64,000 nt of DNA from Shinella zoogloeoides (GCF_003574625.1 NZ_QNUJ01000004.1:186001-250000), one strand, 5' to 3'; counted from the stretch's first letter, positions 1 to 8,728 are shown. Numbers and translations are program-made. The notes: a model not told the origin generated them from the letters alone.

Positions 1-686
1 GCCTCGTCGAGGTCGTGGGTGATGAAGACGACGGTCTTCTTCAATTCCTTCTGGAGGTCGAGAAGAACGGTCTGCATGTCGACGCGGATCAGCGGGTCGA
101 GCGCCGAATAGGCCTCGTCCATCAGGAGGATGTCGGCGTCGTTGGTCAGTGCGCGTGCAAGGCCGACGCGCTGCTGCATGCCGCCCGAAAGCTGGTTCGG
201 ATAGTGGTTCTCGAAGCCGGCAAGGCCGACGCGGGCGATCCATTCCTTCGCGCGCTTTTCCCGCTCAGCGGCGGCGACGCCCTGGATCTCCAGGCCGTAG
301 ACGGTGTTTTCCAGAACGGTGCGGTGCGGCAGCAGCGCGAATTTCTGGAAGACCATCGCCGTCTTGTGGCGGCGGAACTGGCGCAGGTCGCTCTCGTTCA
401 TCCGACAGACGTCGACGCCGTCATAGAGCACTTCGCCGGCCGTCGGGTCGATCAGGCGGTTGATGTGGCGGATCAGCGTCGACTTGCCCGAGCCGGAAAG
501 GCCCATGACCACCATGATGCCGCCCGCCGGCATGGAGATGTTGATGTCGCGAAGGCCGAGGACATGGCCGTATTTCTGGTTCAGTTCGGCCTTGCCGAGG
601 CCGTTCTTCACGGCGTCGACGTAATCGCTGCCGCGCGGCCCGAAGATCTTGTAGAGATTGCGGACCTCGATTGCATGACTAACCAT
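1..686 (-). CDS. Glycine betaine/proline-type ABC transporter ATP-binding protein (3' end beyond window)
   Basis: This is the cytoplasmic ATPase of an osmolyte importer of the ProV/OpuAA class. About 228 codons are visible, starting MVSHAIEVRNLYKIFG, with a good GGGAGA ribosome binding site seven bases before the ATG. Walker A (GLSGSGKS), the signature LSGGMQQR and Walker B (ILLMDEAYSALDP) are all present. The insert between the first strand and the P-loop (KNGLGKAELNQKYG) is typical of ProV-type ATPases. The window edge cuts the protein just after the H-loop (FITHDLDEA), so any C-terminal CBS domains and the permease gene lie outside. The binding-protein gene is upstream on the same strand, so the two probably serve one transporter. 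The substrate (betaine, choline or proline) cannot be told from sequence alone. Confidence 0.9.
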   Translation of the reverse strand, partial: MVSHAIEVRNLYKIFGPRGSDYVDAVKNGLGKAELNQKYGHVLGLRDINISMPAGGIMVVMGLSGSGKSTLIRHINRLIDPTAGEVLYDGVDVCRMNESDLRQFRRHKTAMVFQKFALLPHRTVLENTVYGLEIQGVAAAEREKRAKEWIARVGLAGFENHYPNQLSGGMQQRVGLARALTNDADILLMDEAYSALDPLIRVDMQTVLLDLQKELKKTVVFITHDLDE

Positions 687-1076
687 GAATTATCTCCCAG
701 TGCTTCTGGCGCCGCGCGCCGTGGGAATGGCGGCGACGGTCGAAAATGATGGCGATGGCCACGCGCGCGAAGCGCCCGCGGATATCCGTCCTTGGATGAT
801 GTTCGCCGCGCGGAAGCGGGCGTCGCGAACGGCTGAAAATCTGCAAAGTAAGTCTGGCGATGCTTCGCGCAGGCCTGCCATCCGTTTCCCCTCTTCTCCG
901 GCAGTGACTGCCCCGTACCGCGAGGCGCGATGGCCTTGCGAACGGAACGGCGCGCGCGGGATATTCTTCTTATGGTTCCCGGCTTGCCTCTTCTTCATTG
1001 CATGAACCGCGGGTTCATATTGTGCTATTTGCGACCTCTTCGGTTTCCTGACGCGCATCGGAGCCCGCGGCCGCGT
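687..1076. other. Intergenic stretch between the two betaine transporter genes
   Basis: These 390 bases separate the binding-protein stop from the ATPase start. Both strands have open frames, but none has protein-like composition or a convincing ribosome binding site. I see no clear terminator and no known riboswitch. It may hold a separate promoter for the ATPase gene. Confidence 0.4.
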
Positions 1077-2075
1077 TCAAAGCGCGGCCTTGACCTTGCC
1101 CGCGATGTCGGGCGCGACCCACGGCGTCCATATCTCCGGGAAGGTCTCCAGGAAGTACTTCGCGGCGTCTTCCGTGGAGGCATTGTTCTCCTCCATCCAG
1201 GCGAGCACCTTGGCGACGGTGCCGTTGTCCCACTGGCGGACCTTCATGTAGTCCATCGCCCCGCCCGCCTTTTCGGCGAAGTCCTTCGTGGCGACGGTGA
1301 AGACGTCCGAGGTCGGGTAGGAATTGACCTTTGGATGAGGGCAGGCCGGCACCGCCGTGCAGCTGTCCCATTCGGTCTTGTCGAATTCGACGCCGAAGGA
1401 GAGCTTGACCATCTGGTACTCGCCGAGGATCGCGGTCGGCGCCCAGTAGTAACCGAGCCAGCCGGTCTTCTTTTCGAAGGCATCGGCGATGGAGCCATCG
1501 AGGCCGGCGGCCGAGTCCGTCTCGACGAGGTGGAAGCCGAGCTTGTCGGCGCCGAGCGCGCGGTAGAGGTTGTCGGTCGTGACCTGGCAGTTCCAGCCCG
1601 CCGGGCAATTGTGGATCGCGGCCTTCGACGGGTCCTGCGGATCGGGGAAGAGCTCGGGATGCTTCAGCGCGTCCTGCACCGTCCTGATGTCCGAATTGTC
1701 GTCCGCGATGAATTTGGGGATCCACCAGCCCTCGACGCCGCCTTCGGAGAGGAGAGGGGCAAGCTGCATCAGCCGGCCCTCGGCAATCGCCTTGTCGAGC
1801 GGCGTGCGCACGGCGTTCACCCACATTTCGGGCGCAAGGTCCGGCTCGCCCTTCTCGTTCATCGAGGTGAAGGTCGACATGGTGTCGCCCGCCACCAGGG
1901 TTACGGTGCAGCCATATCCCTTTTCGAGGATGAGCCTGTCGAGATGGGCGGCGATGCCGGCCGAGGCCCAGTTCATTTCGGCGATGGAGACCGCACCGCA
2001 TTCCGCCGCCCGGGCCGGACCGGCAAGGCCGCAGAGACCGGCGGCAAGCAAGGCGGCGGCGAGGAGCTTCTTCAT
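1077..2075 (-). CDS. Glycine betaine-type ABC transporter substrate-binding protein
   Basis: A periplasmic binding protein of the OpuAC family, 332 residues. The start at 2075 gives a clean Sec signal peptide (MKKLLAAALLAAGLCGLAGPARA, cut at about residue 23) and has a GGAGG site nine bases upstream; the frame stays open further upstream but without a signal sequence. The mature protein shows OpuAC-like features: AEMNWASA at the start, the GD-x-M-STFTSM segment, PEMWVN, and tryptophans that in this family form the aromatic box for quaternary ammonium (EGWWIPKF, GWLGYYWAP). It precedes the ATPase gene on the same strand after a 390-base gap. The quaternary amine specificity is inferred from the family. 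Confidence 0.88.
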   Translation of the reverse strand: MKKLLAAALLAAGLCGLAGPARAAECGAVSIAEMNWASAGIAAHLDRLILEKGYGCTVTLVAGDTMSTFTSMNEKGEPDLAPEMWVNAVRTPLDKAIAEGRLMQLAPLLSEGGVEGWWIPKFIADDNSDIRTVQDALKHPELFPDPQDPSKAAIHNCPAGWNCQVTTDNLYRALGADKLGFHLVETDSAAGLDGSIADAFEKKTGWLGYYWAPTAILGEYQMVKLSFGVEFDKTEWDSCTAVPACPHPKVNSYPTSDVFTVATKDFAEKAGGAMDYMKVRQWDNGTVAKVLAWMEENNASTEDAAKYFLETFPEIWTPWVAPDIAGKVKAAL

Positions 2076-2449
2076 GGGCTGGAGACCTCCCAGTCTCGGC
2101 ATGCAGCGATCGATCCGGATGGCAGCGCAGGTTACTGCGTGGTCCCGACTGCCCGAACGTTTTGTCCGACAGGAAAACACGGCGCCATATCGGTGAGCCG
2201 GTCTGCCTGTTGCGGTGACGCCGCGCTTTTTATGTTTGCCGCCGGAACCCTGCTGCCGGCGCCCGTCTTCGTGCGTCACCGACAAGCCTACGGGTTCCTA
2301 TTGAGAAATCAACCTCCTGCACCTCGCAAGCGGCCCGAGGATGGCGCCAGCGGCCCGCCGGGCGGGAATTTTTCGAAATCACCCGAAAAAGTTCGCGATT
2401 CACCATTGCTTAAGGTCCCGATAACGGTCCGGTAACGATGTGCCGCTAT
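2076..2449. other. Non-coding stretch upstream of the betaine binding-protein gene
   Basis: I see no supportable gene here. The part next to 2075 should hold the promoter of the minus-strand binding-protein gene; the purine-rich GGGAGGT directly before the start is its ribosome binding site. Open frames cross the stretch on both strands but look random in composition. Confidence 0.35.
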
Positions 2450-2590
2450 TGGTGTTGTCACGGCGGGGGACACCGCCGCCTGCTCCGGAAAGGTTTTGCG
2501 TACCGGGGTGCCTGGGCTTCGATGCGTTTTTGTCGAAGCCGCCATGCGTATTTTGGCAAGCCGTGCATCCTTCCGGGATGCACGGCTTTC
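2450..2590. ncRNA. Structured intergenic region, possible small RNA
   Basis: Three hairpins follow one another within 140 bases. The first is a GC-rich fold at about 2462-2480 (GGCGG pairing with CCGCC). The second is GGCTTCGA at 2515-2522 with TCGAAGCC at 2533-2540. The third is a 13-bp perfect stem at 2558-2588 (AAGCCGTGCATCC pairing with GGATGCACGGCTT around a five-base loop). This spacing resembles a rhizobial trans-acting small RNA. The U-tract after the last stem is weak on either strand, so the direction is not settled and the call is tentative. Confidence 0.25.
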
Positions 2591-2604
2591 GCCATTTCAG
2601 GGCA

Positions 2605-2640
2605 ATAAAAAACGCCGCCTTCCGGGGAAAGGCGACGCGG
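2605..2640 (-). terminator. Rho-independent terminator of the small minus-strand gene
   Basis: Read on the minus strand, a CGCCTT/AAGGCG stem with extra GC pairs is followed by six T residues. It sits 34 bases after the stop of the 47-codon gene at 2674-2817, which supports that gene being a transcribed unit of its own. Confidence 0.7.
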
Positions 2641-2673
2641 GATGCGGGCGAACCTGACGGTGGCTCGAAGGGA

Positions 2674-2817
2674 TCAGCCGACGTTGCCGGTGCGGATGAC
2701 GCCGAGCGGGCCGAGCGGCGCGTCCATGACGACGTTGCGCACGCGGGATTCGCTTCTGGGGGCTTGGCCATTCCAGGCGATCTGAACGAAATTCGGCTTG
2801 CTGAAGATATACAGCAT
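2674..2817 (-). CDS. Small hypothetical protein, 47 residues
   Basis: A short frame starting MLYIFSKPNFVQIAWNG and ending LGPLGVIRTGNVG. I do not recognise the family. It is supported by an AAGGA ribosome binding site about nine bases before the ATG, an AT-rich stretch further upstream that could hold a -10 element, and a strong terminator on the same strand just past the stop. The sequence has no signal peptide or membrane span and ends in a Gly/Pro/Val-rich tail. It lies back to back with cobQ. A longer in-frame start at 2946 exists but lacks a ribosome binding site. Function unknown. Confidence 0.55.
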   Translation of the reverse strand: MLYIFSKPNFVQIAWNGQAPRSESRVRNVVMDAPLGPLGVIRTGNVG

Positions 2818-3062
2818 GGTCTTGATCCTTGAAACCCGAAGCCACTTGCCTCGGCTGTGCGATATATTGGATATAGGCTCGAACGCGGGAAAAGTCATCG
2901 TCGCCGACGGCGCAAAATGTCGCAGACAGGATATCAAGGCAGGCATGCTCGAAACGCATGGCGGGTCCGTTCGAATAGAGCCGGGGCGGCATGGCCGGAT
3001 TACGGCAATATTGCGGTAAATCAGGCTTTTCCGGCGGCGAAAAGGAGTGTTGGAAGAACGCC

Positions 3063-4526
3063 ATGACCAGAACGATCATGCTGCAGGGCACCGGCTCCGA
3101 TGTCGGAAAAACGGTATTGGTCGCGGGCCTCTGCCGCATCGCCGCCAACCGTGGGCTGAAGGTGCGTCCCTTCAAGCCGCAGAACATGTCCAACAATGCC
3201 GCCGTGTCGGCCGACGGCGGCGAGATCGGCCGCGCCCAATGGCTGCAGTCGCTTGCCGCGCGCGTGCCGTCCTCCGTCCACATGAATCCGGTCCTCCTTA
3301 AGCCCCAGTCGGAGACCGGCAGCCAGATCGTCGTGCAGGGCAAGGTGTTCGGACAGGCGAAGGGGCGGGACTATCAGGCGCTGAAGCCGAGGCTGATGGG
3401 TGCGGTGCTGGAAAGCTTCGCGACGGTCTGCGAGGGCGCTGACCTCGTCGTCGTCGAGGGCGCCGGCTCGCCGGCGGAGATCAACCTGCGCGCCGGGGAT
3501 ATCGCCAATATGGGCTTTGCCACGCGTGCCGGCGTGCCGGTCGTGCTGGTCGGCGATATCGACCGCGGCGGTGTCATCGCGTCGCTGGTCGGGACCCATG
3601 CCATCCTGCCGGAAGAGGACCGGCGCATGGTCACCGGCTATCTCATCAACAAGTTCCGTGGGGACGTGACGCTCTTCGACAGCGGCATCGCCGAGATAGG
3701 GCGCTTCACGGGCTGGCCGTGCTTCGGCGTCGTGCCGTGGCTGAAGGAGGCCGGCCGGCTGCCGGCCGAGGATTCCGTCGTGCTGGAACGGCTCGCGCGA
3801 AGCGGGACGGGGGCGCTGAAGGTCGCCGTGCCCGTCCTGCCGCGCATCGCCAATTTCGACGATCTCGATCCGCTGAAGGCCGAGCCGCAGGTCGATCTCG
3901 TCTTCGTGCGGCCGGGCGAGCCGCTGCCGGCCGATGCCGGCCTCGTCGTGCTGCCGGGATCGAAATCCACCATCTCGGACCTTCGCGCCTTCCGCGCCGC
4001 CGGCTGGGACCGCGACCTCGCCCTCCACATGCGGCGCGGCGGCCGCGTCATCGGCATCTGCGGCGGCTATCAGATGCTCGGCGAGCGCGTCACCGATCCG
4101 CTCGGCATCGAGGGCGGCGAGCGGGAGGTGGCAGGGCTCGGTCTGCTTGCCGTGGAGACGGAGATGGCGCCGGAAAAGACCGTGCGCAACAGCGCCGCCC
4201 GTTCGCTGCAATATGACGTGCCGCTGGAAGGCTACGAGATCCATCTCGGCCGCACGACGGGGCCGGATGCGCTACGCCCCGCCGTCAGCATCGACGGGCG
4301 GCCGGACGGCGCGCTCTCGGCCGATGGCCGGGTGATGGGCACCTATCTGCACGGGCTGCTTTCCAGCGACGCCTACCGGGCGCGGCTGCTCGCCGATTTC
4401 GGCATCGCGGGCGGCGGGTTCGATTATCGCGCGAGTGTCGATGCGGCGCTCGATGGCGTCGCGGCCGAGCTGGAGGCCGTCCTCGACCGCGGCTGGCTCG
4501 AAGGTCTTCTCGGCGCGGCTGATTAA
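3063..4526 (+). CDS. cobQ: Cobyric acid synthase CobQ
   Basis: A glutamine-dependent amidotransferase that amidates four carboxylates of adenosylcobyrinic acid a,c-diamide to give cobyric acid, in the cytoplasm. It has 487 residues, normal for the family. The N-terminal dethiobiotin-synthetase-like ATPase begins [14 protein letters not shown] (P-loop at residues 8-16). The C-terminal type 1 glutamine amidotransferase domain has the nucleophile Cys333 in GICGGYQ and the later YEIHLG. The ATG at 3063 is chosen because it puts the conserved start right at the N-terminus; a GGAAG lies seven bases upstream. The upstream region lacks a cobalamin riboswitch core. The gene stands apart from the cobP and cobE clusters. 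Confidence 0.96.
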   Translation: MTRTIMLQGTGSDVGKTVLVAGLCRIAANRGLKVRPFKPQNMSNNAAVSADGGEIGRAQWLQSLAARVPSSVHMNPVLLKPQSETGSQIVVQGKVFGQAKGRDYQALKPRLMGAVLESFATVCEGADLVVVEGAGSPAEINLRAGDIANMGFATRAGVPVVLVGDIDRGGVIASLVGTHAILPEEDRRMVTGYLINKFRGDVTLFDSGIAEIGRFTGWPCFGVVPWLKEAGRLPAEDSVVLERLARSGTGALKVAVPVLPRIANFDDLDPLKAEPQVDLVFVRPGEPLPADAGLVVLPGSKSTISDLRAFRAAGWDRDLALHMRRGGRVIGICGGYQMLGERVTDPLGIEGGEREVAGLGLLAVETEMAPEKTVRNSAARSLQYDVPLEGYEIHLGRTTGPDALRPAVSIDGRPDGALSADGRVMGTYLHGLLSSDAYRARLLADFGIAGGGFDYRASVDAALDGVAAELEAVLDRGWLEGLLGAAD

Positions 4527-4674
4527 ACCGGCCGTCTGAAACGTACAGCCATCGGGTTCCTTCTGCATCCGCCTGCCGCACCAAAGTTGCGCCAGAATTG
4601 GGTGCAAGGAGTGACGAAAATCCGCCCGGCATGCCGGGTGCCGACGCCTGCGCGCGATCCGAAAGGGTGAATAT

Positions 4675-6546
4675 ATGGGTTCTGGACCTCTCGTACGTTC
4701 CGTTCTGGCCAGCCTTGTGGGGCTGTCGCTGGCCGGTCTTCCGGCTGCCGGCTTCGCCCAGGGCGCCCAGGAAACCACGAGTGCCGGAAAGCGCTGGGAG
4801 GAGGAGTTCTCCTTCTGGCAGAAGGCCTCGTCCGGCAACGACCTTGCGCAGTACGAGCGCTACCTGAAGCAATATCCGACCGGCACCTTCGCCTCCATGG
4901 CGCGGCTGCGTATCGCCGAATTGCAGGCCGCCGCGAAGACGAAGGACGCGCAGGCTACCACCGACGACGCTGCCGCCAAGGCAAAGGCGGAGGACGCGGC
5001 CGCCGCCGAAAAGGCCAAGGCAGAGGAAGAAGCGCGCAAGGCGGAAGACGCCCGCAAGGCGGATGAGGCCAGGAAGGCCGCCGAAGCCGGGAAGGCGAAA
5101 GCGGACGAAGCGGCCCGCAAGGCGGCCGAAGCGAAGAAGGCCGCCGACGAGGCCGCGCGCCTGAAGGCGGAGGCCGAGGCGAAGAAGGCCAAGGAAGAGG
5201 CCGCCGCCCGCAAGCTCGCCGAAGAAAAGGTTGCCGCTGCCGAAAAGGCGAAAGCCGAAGCCGCTGCCGCGGAGAAAGCCCACGCCGAGGAGGCGGCCCG
5301 CCTGAAGGCCGAGACCGAGGCGAAAGAGGCCGCCGCCCGCAAGCTCGCCGAGGAGAAGGCCGCCGCTGCCGAAAAGGCGAAGGCTGAAGCCGCTGCCGCG
5401 GAGAAAGCCCGCACCGAAGAGGCCGCCCGCCTGAAGGCTCAAGCCGAGGAGAAGGAAGCCGCGGCCCGCAAGCTCGCCGAGAAGCAGGCGGCCGAGGCCG
5501 AACGCCTGAAGGCGGAAGCGCAGGCCGCCGCCGACAAGGCGAAGGCGGAAGAAGCCGCGCGCCTCAAGGCCGAGGCGGACCGCAGGAAGGCCGAGGAGGC
5601 CGCTGCGGCCGAAAAGGCCCGCGCCGAGCAGGAAGCTGCCGCCCGCCGGGACGCCGAGGCGAAGCGCGTCGAAGCCGAAAAGGCCGCTGCCGCCGAGAAG
5701 GCGCGCATCGAGCAGGAGGCTGCCGCCGCCCGCAAGCTTGCCGATGAGAAGGCGGCCGAAGTGGAGCGCCTGAAGGCCGAGGCCGCGAAAGCGGCGGCGG
5801 ATGCTGAGGCCAAGGCCGCGGAAGCCGCCCGCCTTGCCAAGGAAGCCGAAAAGCGCGCGGAAGAAGCCGAGGCCGCCCGCAAGCAGGCCGAAGGCGGCGC
5901 TGCCGCGGCGAACGCCGGCAAGGCTGAAGCCGCCGGCGGCCAGGACGGCGATATCGCGGCCCGCAAGGCGGAGGACGCCAGGCGCGAGGAGGAGACGTTC
6001 CAGAAGGCGGTGCTCGACGGTTCCGAAAAGGCGTTCCGCGCCTATATCGCGGCCTATCCGAACGGCCGCTTCCTCGCGGATGCCCGCGAGCGCCTTGCCG
6101 CGCTCCCTAAGGCCAAGCGGCCGGAAACCGGCACGGCGACCGCGGACACCGAGCGCAAGGCCGTGGAGCAGCCCGTGGTCGATCCGCGCGAGGCCTATAT
6201 GGACCGCTCGCTGCGCGCCCAGGCCCAGCGCTGGCTGAGCGCGCTCGGCTACAACACCTACGGTGCCGACGGTGTCTTCGGTCCGCGCACCCGCGCGGCG
6301 ATCTCCGCCTGGCAAGGGGCATCGGGCTATCGCACCAGCGGCTATCTCACGCGCCAGCAGTACCGCGTGCTGCGCGAGGCCGCGCAATATGCCGAGGCGC
6401 GCCAGACCCGCCAGCGGCGCTACCAGCGGCAGCGCGAATACGACGTGCTGGAAGGCCCCGTCGACGGTTACTATGACGGGCCGTATTACCGCGACGACGG
6501 CTATTACAATCGCCGCGGCGGCGTGGTGATCATCCCCGGCTATTGA
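4675..6546 (+). CDS. Secreted Ala/Lys/Glu-rich coiled-coil protein with C-terminal peptidoglycan-binding domain
   Basis: 623 residues with four parts. A signal peptide covers about residues 1-29 (ends AAGFAQ). A short repeat at about 43-84 contains AQYERYLKQYPTGTFASMAR. A very long KAEEAA-type helical segment spans about 85-435, dominated by Ala, Lys, Glu and Arg as in TolA or other periplasmic spacers. A second copy of the first repeat lies at about 445-480 (KAFRAYIAAYPNGRFLADAR). After it comes a PG_binding_1-like domain at about 510-565 (QRWLSALGYNTYGADGVFG), then a Tyr/Arg-rich tail. The likely role is an envelope protein touching peptidoglycan; this is inferred. The ribosome binding site is AAAGGG. 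The DNA repeats inside the coil may make the length variable between strains. A GC-rich inverted repeat at 6572-6599 follows the stop. Confidence 0.8.
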   Translation: MGSGPLVRSVLASLVGLSLAGLPAAGFAQGAQETTSAGKRWEEEFSFWQKASSGNDLAQYERYLKQYPTGTFASMARLRIAELQAAAKTKDAQATTDDAAAKAKAEDAAAAEKAKAEEEARKAEDARKADEARKAAEAGKAKADEAARKAAEAKKAADEAARLKAEAEAKKAKEEAAARKLAEEKVAAAEKAKAEAAAAEKAHAEEAARLKAETEAKEAAARKLAEEKAAAAEKAKAEAAAAEKARTEEAARLKAQAEEKEAAARKLAEKQAAEAERLKAEAQAAADKAKAEEAARLKAEADRRKAEEAAAAEKARAEQEAAARRDAEAKRVEAEKAAAAEKARIEQEAAAARKLADEKAAEVERLKAEAAKAAADAEAKAAEAARLAKEAEKRAEEAEAARKQAEGGAAAANAGKAEAAGGQDGDIAARKAEDARREEETFQKAVLDGSEKAFRAYIAAYPNGRFLADARERLAALPKAKRPETGTATADTERKAVEQPVVDPREAYMDRSLRAQAQRWLSALGYNTYGADGVFGPRTRAAISAWQGASGYRTSGYLTRQQYRVLREAAQYAEARQTRQRRYQRQREYDVLEGPVDGYYDGPYYRDDGYYNRRGGVVIIPGY

Positions 6547-6621
6547 GGCCGGGGCGCAGGACCTCCTTATGCCCGCCGCTCGATTGACTTGGCGGCGGGG
6601 CACGCTTAATCATCCGACCAT

Positions 6622-6958
6622 CGGATGGTTCCCGACGGCCGCAAACCGGCCCGGGAGAGAAGGGAACGTGACACGGTGGACCCAGACCGGGCGCCGCAAT
6701 CACGGCCGACCCCGCGACTGTAGAGTGGCGAGGAACGATCGGCCGATGGAACCGAGGGCGTGCGGGGCGGCATGGTGCCACCCCGGCAAGGCGCCGGAGA
6801 GCCATCGGAAAAGCCACTGGGCTGCACTGCGATAAGCCGGGGTTGGACGCCTCTATCTCTACGAATCGTCCGCCTTTCGCAAAGCCTGCCCGGGAAGGTG
6901 AGAGCGTTCCGCCGGTGCCTTGGCACCTGACGCCGCGAGCCAGGAAACCTGCCATCCG
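6622..6958 (+). promoter_or_regulatory. Cobalamin (B12) riboswitch upstream of cobPWNO
   Basis: The conserved adenosylcobalamin-riboswitch elements occur in order: AGAAGGGAACGTG at about 6658, CCCCGCGACTGTAGAG at about 6712, AAGCCACTGGG at about 6810, CGGGAAGGTG near 6893, and the B12 box GCCAGGAAACCTGCC at 6939-6953. The closing stem P1 can be seen: CGGATGG at 6622-6628 pairs with CCATCCG at 6952-6958. At about 337 nt it is longer than average because of an extra arm between the core and the CCACTG element. It probably lowers expression of the downstream cob genes when coenzyme B12 is plentiful. A small GGGAG/CTCCC hairpin at about 6982-6993 lies between the aptamer and the next ribosome binding site and may belong to the expression platform. 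Confidence 0.93.
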
Positions 6959-7015
6959 ACAGAGGGCATGTCGCCCGATCCGGGAGTTCTCCCCTGTGCC
7001 TGAACGGAGGTTGTC

Positions 7016-7099
7016 ATGGCGCTATCCACATCATTCCTTTGGCTCCGGGCCGGTCCGGCTGGGGCCGCGTGCGCGCCTCCTTTCCTCGCGTCCGCCTGA
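7016..7099 (+). CDS. Putative 27-residue leader peptide between riboswitch and cobP
   Basis: The first start codon after the riboswitch is an ATG at 7016, preceded at ideal distance by a perfect GGAGG. The frame encodes MALSTSFLWLRAGPAGAACA plus seven residues and stops at 7097-7099. It is the strongest ribosome binding site in the leader; cobP itself, 52 bases further on, has only a weak GGAAAG. A second tiny frame (14 codons from 7110) ends overlapping the cobP ATG, so translation could be relayed to cobP. No family is recognised. It may be a regulatory leader or a chance frame. Confidence 0.4.
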   Translation: MALSTSFLWLRAGPAGAACAPPFLASA

Positions 7100-7150
7100 G
7101 GCCGCCGTCATGGCGGGCATTATCGACATGAATTTCCGGAAAGCCGGACG

Positions 7151-7675
7151 ATGACGGTTCCTGAAAACGGAGCCGTGTTCGTGCTTGGCGGAGCGCGTTC
7201 GGGAAAATCCGCATTCGCCGAAAGGCTGGTCGCCGGCACCGGCCTCGAACGCCATTACATCGCCACCGGCCGCGCCTTCGACGACGAGATGCGCCAGCGC
7301 ATCGCGAAACACCGGGAAGACCGCGGCGGCGGGTGGCGGACGCATGAGGAACCGCTGGCCCTTGCCGCGCGCATCGCCGAGGTGGCGCGGGAAGACCGCG
7401 CGGTGCTCGTCGATTGCCTGACGCTCTGGGTGACGAACCTGATGCTGGAGGAGCGCGACATTCCCGCCGAATTCGCTGGCCTTCTCGCCGCGATCGCTGG
7501 CGCCCCCGGCCGGCTGGTCCTCGTGTCGAACGAGGTCGGCCTCGGCATCGTGCCTGACAATCGCATGGCGCGCGAATTCCGCGACCATGCCGGGCGGCTG
7601 CACCAGCAGGTGGCCGCTCTCGTGCCTGAAGTCTATTTTATCGCGGCCGGACTGCCGCTGAAAATGAAGGGTTGA
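7151..7675 (+). CDS. cobP: Adenosylcobinamide kinase / adenosylcobinamide-phosphate guanylyltransferase
   Basis: A bifunctional enzyme (CobP in Pseudomonas denitrificans, CobU in enterics) that phosphorylates adenosylcobinamide and then transfers GMP to it in nucleotide-loop assembly. 174 residues, the usual size. The P-loop GGARSGKS is at residues 13-20. The HYIATG segment, [12 protein letters not shown] and [11 protein letters not shown] are hallmark CobU motifs. It is the first full-length gene after the cobalamin riboswitch and lies three bases upstream of cobW, so it is likely the head of the cobPWNO operon. Confidence 0.95.
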   Translation: MTVPENGAVFVLGGARSGKSAFAERLVAGTGLERHYIATGRAFDDEMRQRIAKHREDRGGGWRTHEEPLALAARIAEVAREDRAVLVDCLTLWVTNLMLEERDIPAEFAGLLAAIAGAPGRLVLVSNEVGLGIVPDNRMAREFRDHAGRLHQQVAALVPEVYFIAAGLPLKMKG

Positions 7676-7678
7676 GCC

Positions 7679-8728
7679 ATGCTGCAACAGAAAATCCCCG
7701 CCACCGTCATCACCGGCTTCCTCGGCGCAGGCAAGACGACGATGATCCGCAACCTCCTGCAGAATGCCGGCGGAAAGCGCATCGCGCTCATCATCAACGA
7801 ATTCGGCGACCTCGGCGTCGACGGTGATGTGCTGAAGGGTTGCGGCGCGGAGGCCTGCACTGAGGACGACATCATCGAGCTCACCAATGGCTGCATCTGC
7901 TGCACCGTCGCCGACGATTTCATCCCCACCATGGCGAAACTGCTGGAGCGCGAGAACCGCCCGGACCACATCGTCATCGAGACCTCGGGCCTCGCCCTGC
8001 CGCAGCCGCTCGTCGCGGCCTTCAACTGGCCTGAGATCAAGACGCAGGTGACGGTGGATGGCGTGATCACCGTGGTCGATAGCGCCGCCGTCGCCGCCGG
8101 CCGCTTCGCCGACGATCACGACAGGGTGGACGCGCTGCGTGTCGAGGACGAAAATCTCGACCATGAAAGCCCGCTGGAAGAACTCTTCGAGGACCAGCTC
8201 ACCGCCGCCGACCTCATCGTCCTCAACAAGACGGACCTCATCGATGCCGCCGGCCTTCAGGCCGTGCGCGACGAAGTCGCCTCGCGCATTGCCCGCAAGC
8301 CCTCGATGATCGAGGCGCGGAACGGCGAGGTCGGCGCCGCCGTGCTGCTCGGCCTCGGCGTCGGCACGGAGGACGACATCGCCAATCGCAAGTCGCACCA
8401 CGAGCTGGAGCACGAGAACGGCGAGGAGCACGACCACGACGAATTCGACAGCTTCGTCGTCGAGCTCGGCGCCGTCGCCGATCCCGCCGCCTTCATCGAA
8501 CGCCTGAAGGGTGTGATCGCCGAGCATGACGTGCTGCGCCTCAAGGGTTTCGCGGATGTTCCCGGCAAGCCGCTGCGCCTGCTCGTCCAGGCCGTGGGCA
8601 GCCGCATCGACAGCTATTTCGAGCGCGCCTGGGCGCCGGGCGAAGTCCGCGGCACCCGCCTCGTGGTCATCGGCCTGCACGACATGGACGAGCAAGCCGT
8701 CCGCGCCGCCATCGCGGCGGCGGTGTGA
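7679..8728 (+). CDS. cobW: Cobalamin biosynthesis GTPase CobW
   Basis: A G3E-family metallochaperone GTPase associated with cobalt supply to the CobNST chelatase. 349 residues. The P-loop GFLGAGKT is at residues 13-20, the metal-binding GCICC at 71-75, a switch motif ETSGLALP, and the base-recognition NKTD. A His/Asp/Glu-rich stretch at about 239-257 (SHHELEHENGEEHDHDEFD) is suited to metal binding and precedes the C-terminal CobW_C domain. It sits between cobP and cobN under the riboswitch, which identifies it as the cobalamin paralogue. The second G3E GTPase in this window, at 46619, is in a zinc context. Confidence 0.95.
   Translation: MLQQKIPATVITGFLGAGKTTMIRNLLQNAGGKRIALIINEFGDLGVDGDVLKGCGAEACTEDDIIELTNGCICCTVADDFIPTMAKLLERENRPDHIVIETSGLALPQPLVAAFNWPEIKTQVTVDGVITVVDSAAVAAGRFADDHDRVDALRVEDENLDHESPLEELFEDQLTAADLIVLNKTDLIDAAGLQAVRDEVASRIARKPSMIEARNGEVGAAVLLGLGVGTEDDIANRKSHHELEHENGEEHDHDEFDSFVVELGAVADPAAFIERLKGVIAEHDVLRLKGFADVPGKPLRLLVQAVGSRIDSYFERAWAPGEVRGTRLVVIGLHDMDEQAVRAAIAAAV

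Noticed and set aside
930-2435. A 501-codon plus-strand frame across the betaine binding-protein gene
   Set aside because: Antisense to a clear OpuAC-type protein; Arg/Gly/His-rich random composition.
2840-2860. A GCCACTTG text upstream of cobQ resembling part of a cobalamin riboswitch
   Set aside because: The GGGAA, CCCCGC..ACTGT and B12-box elements are absent nearby; it is a chance match, unlike the full riboswitch at 6622-6958.
4285-6603. A 772-codon minus-strand frame rich in Leu, Gly and Phe
   Set aside because: It is the antisense of the repetitive KAEEAA coding region and inherits its periodicity; no start signal or domain.
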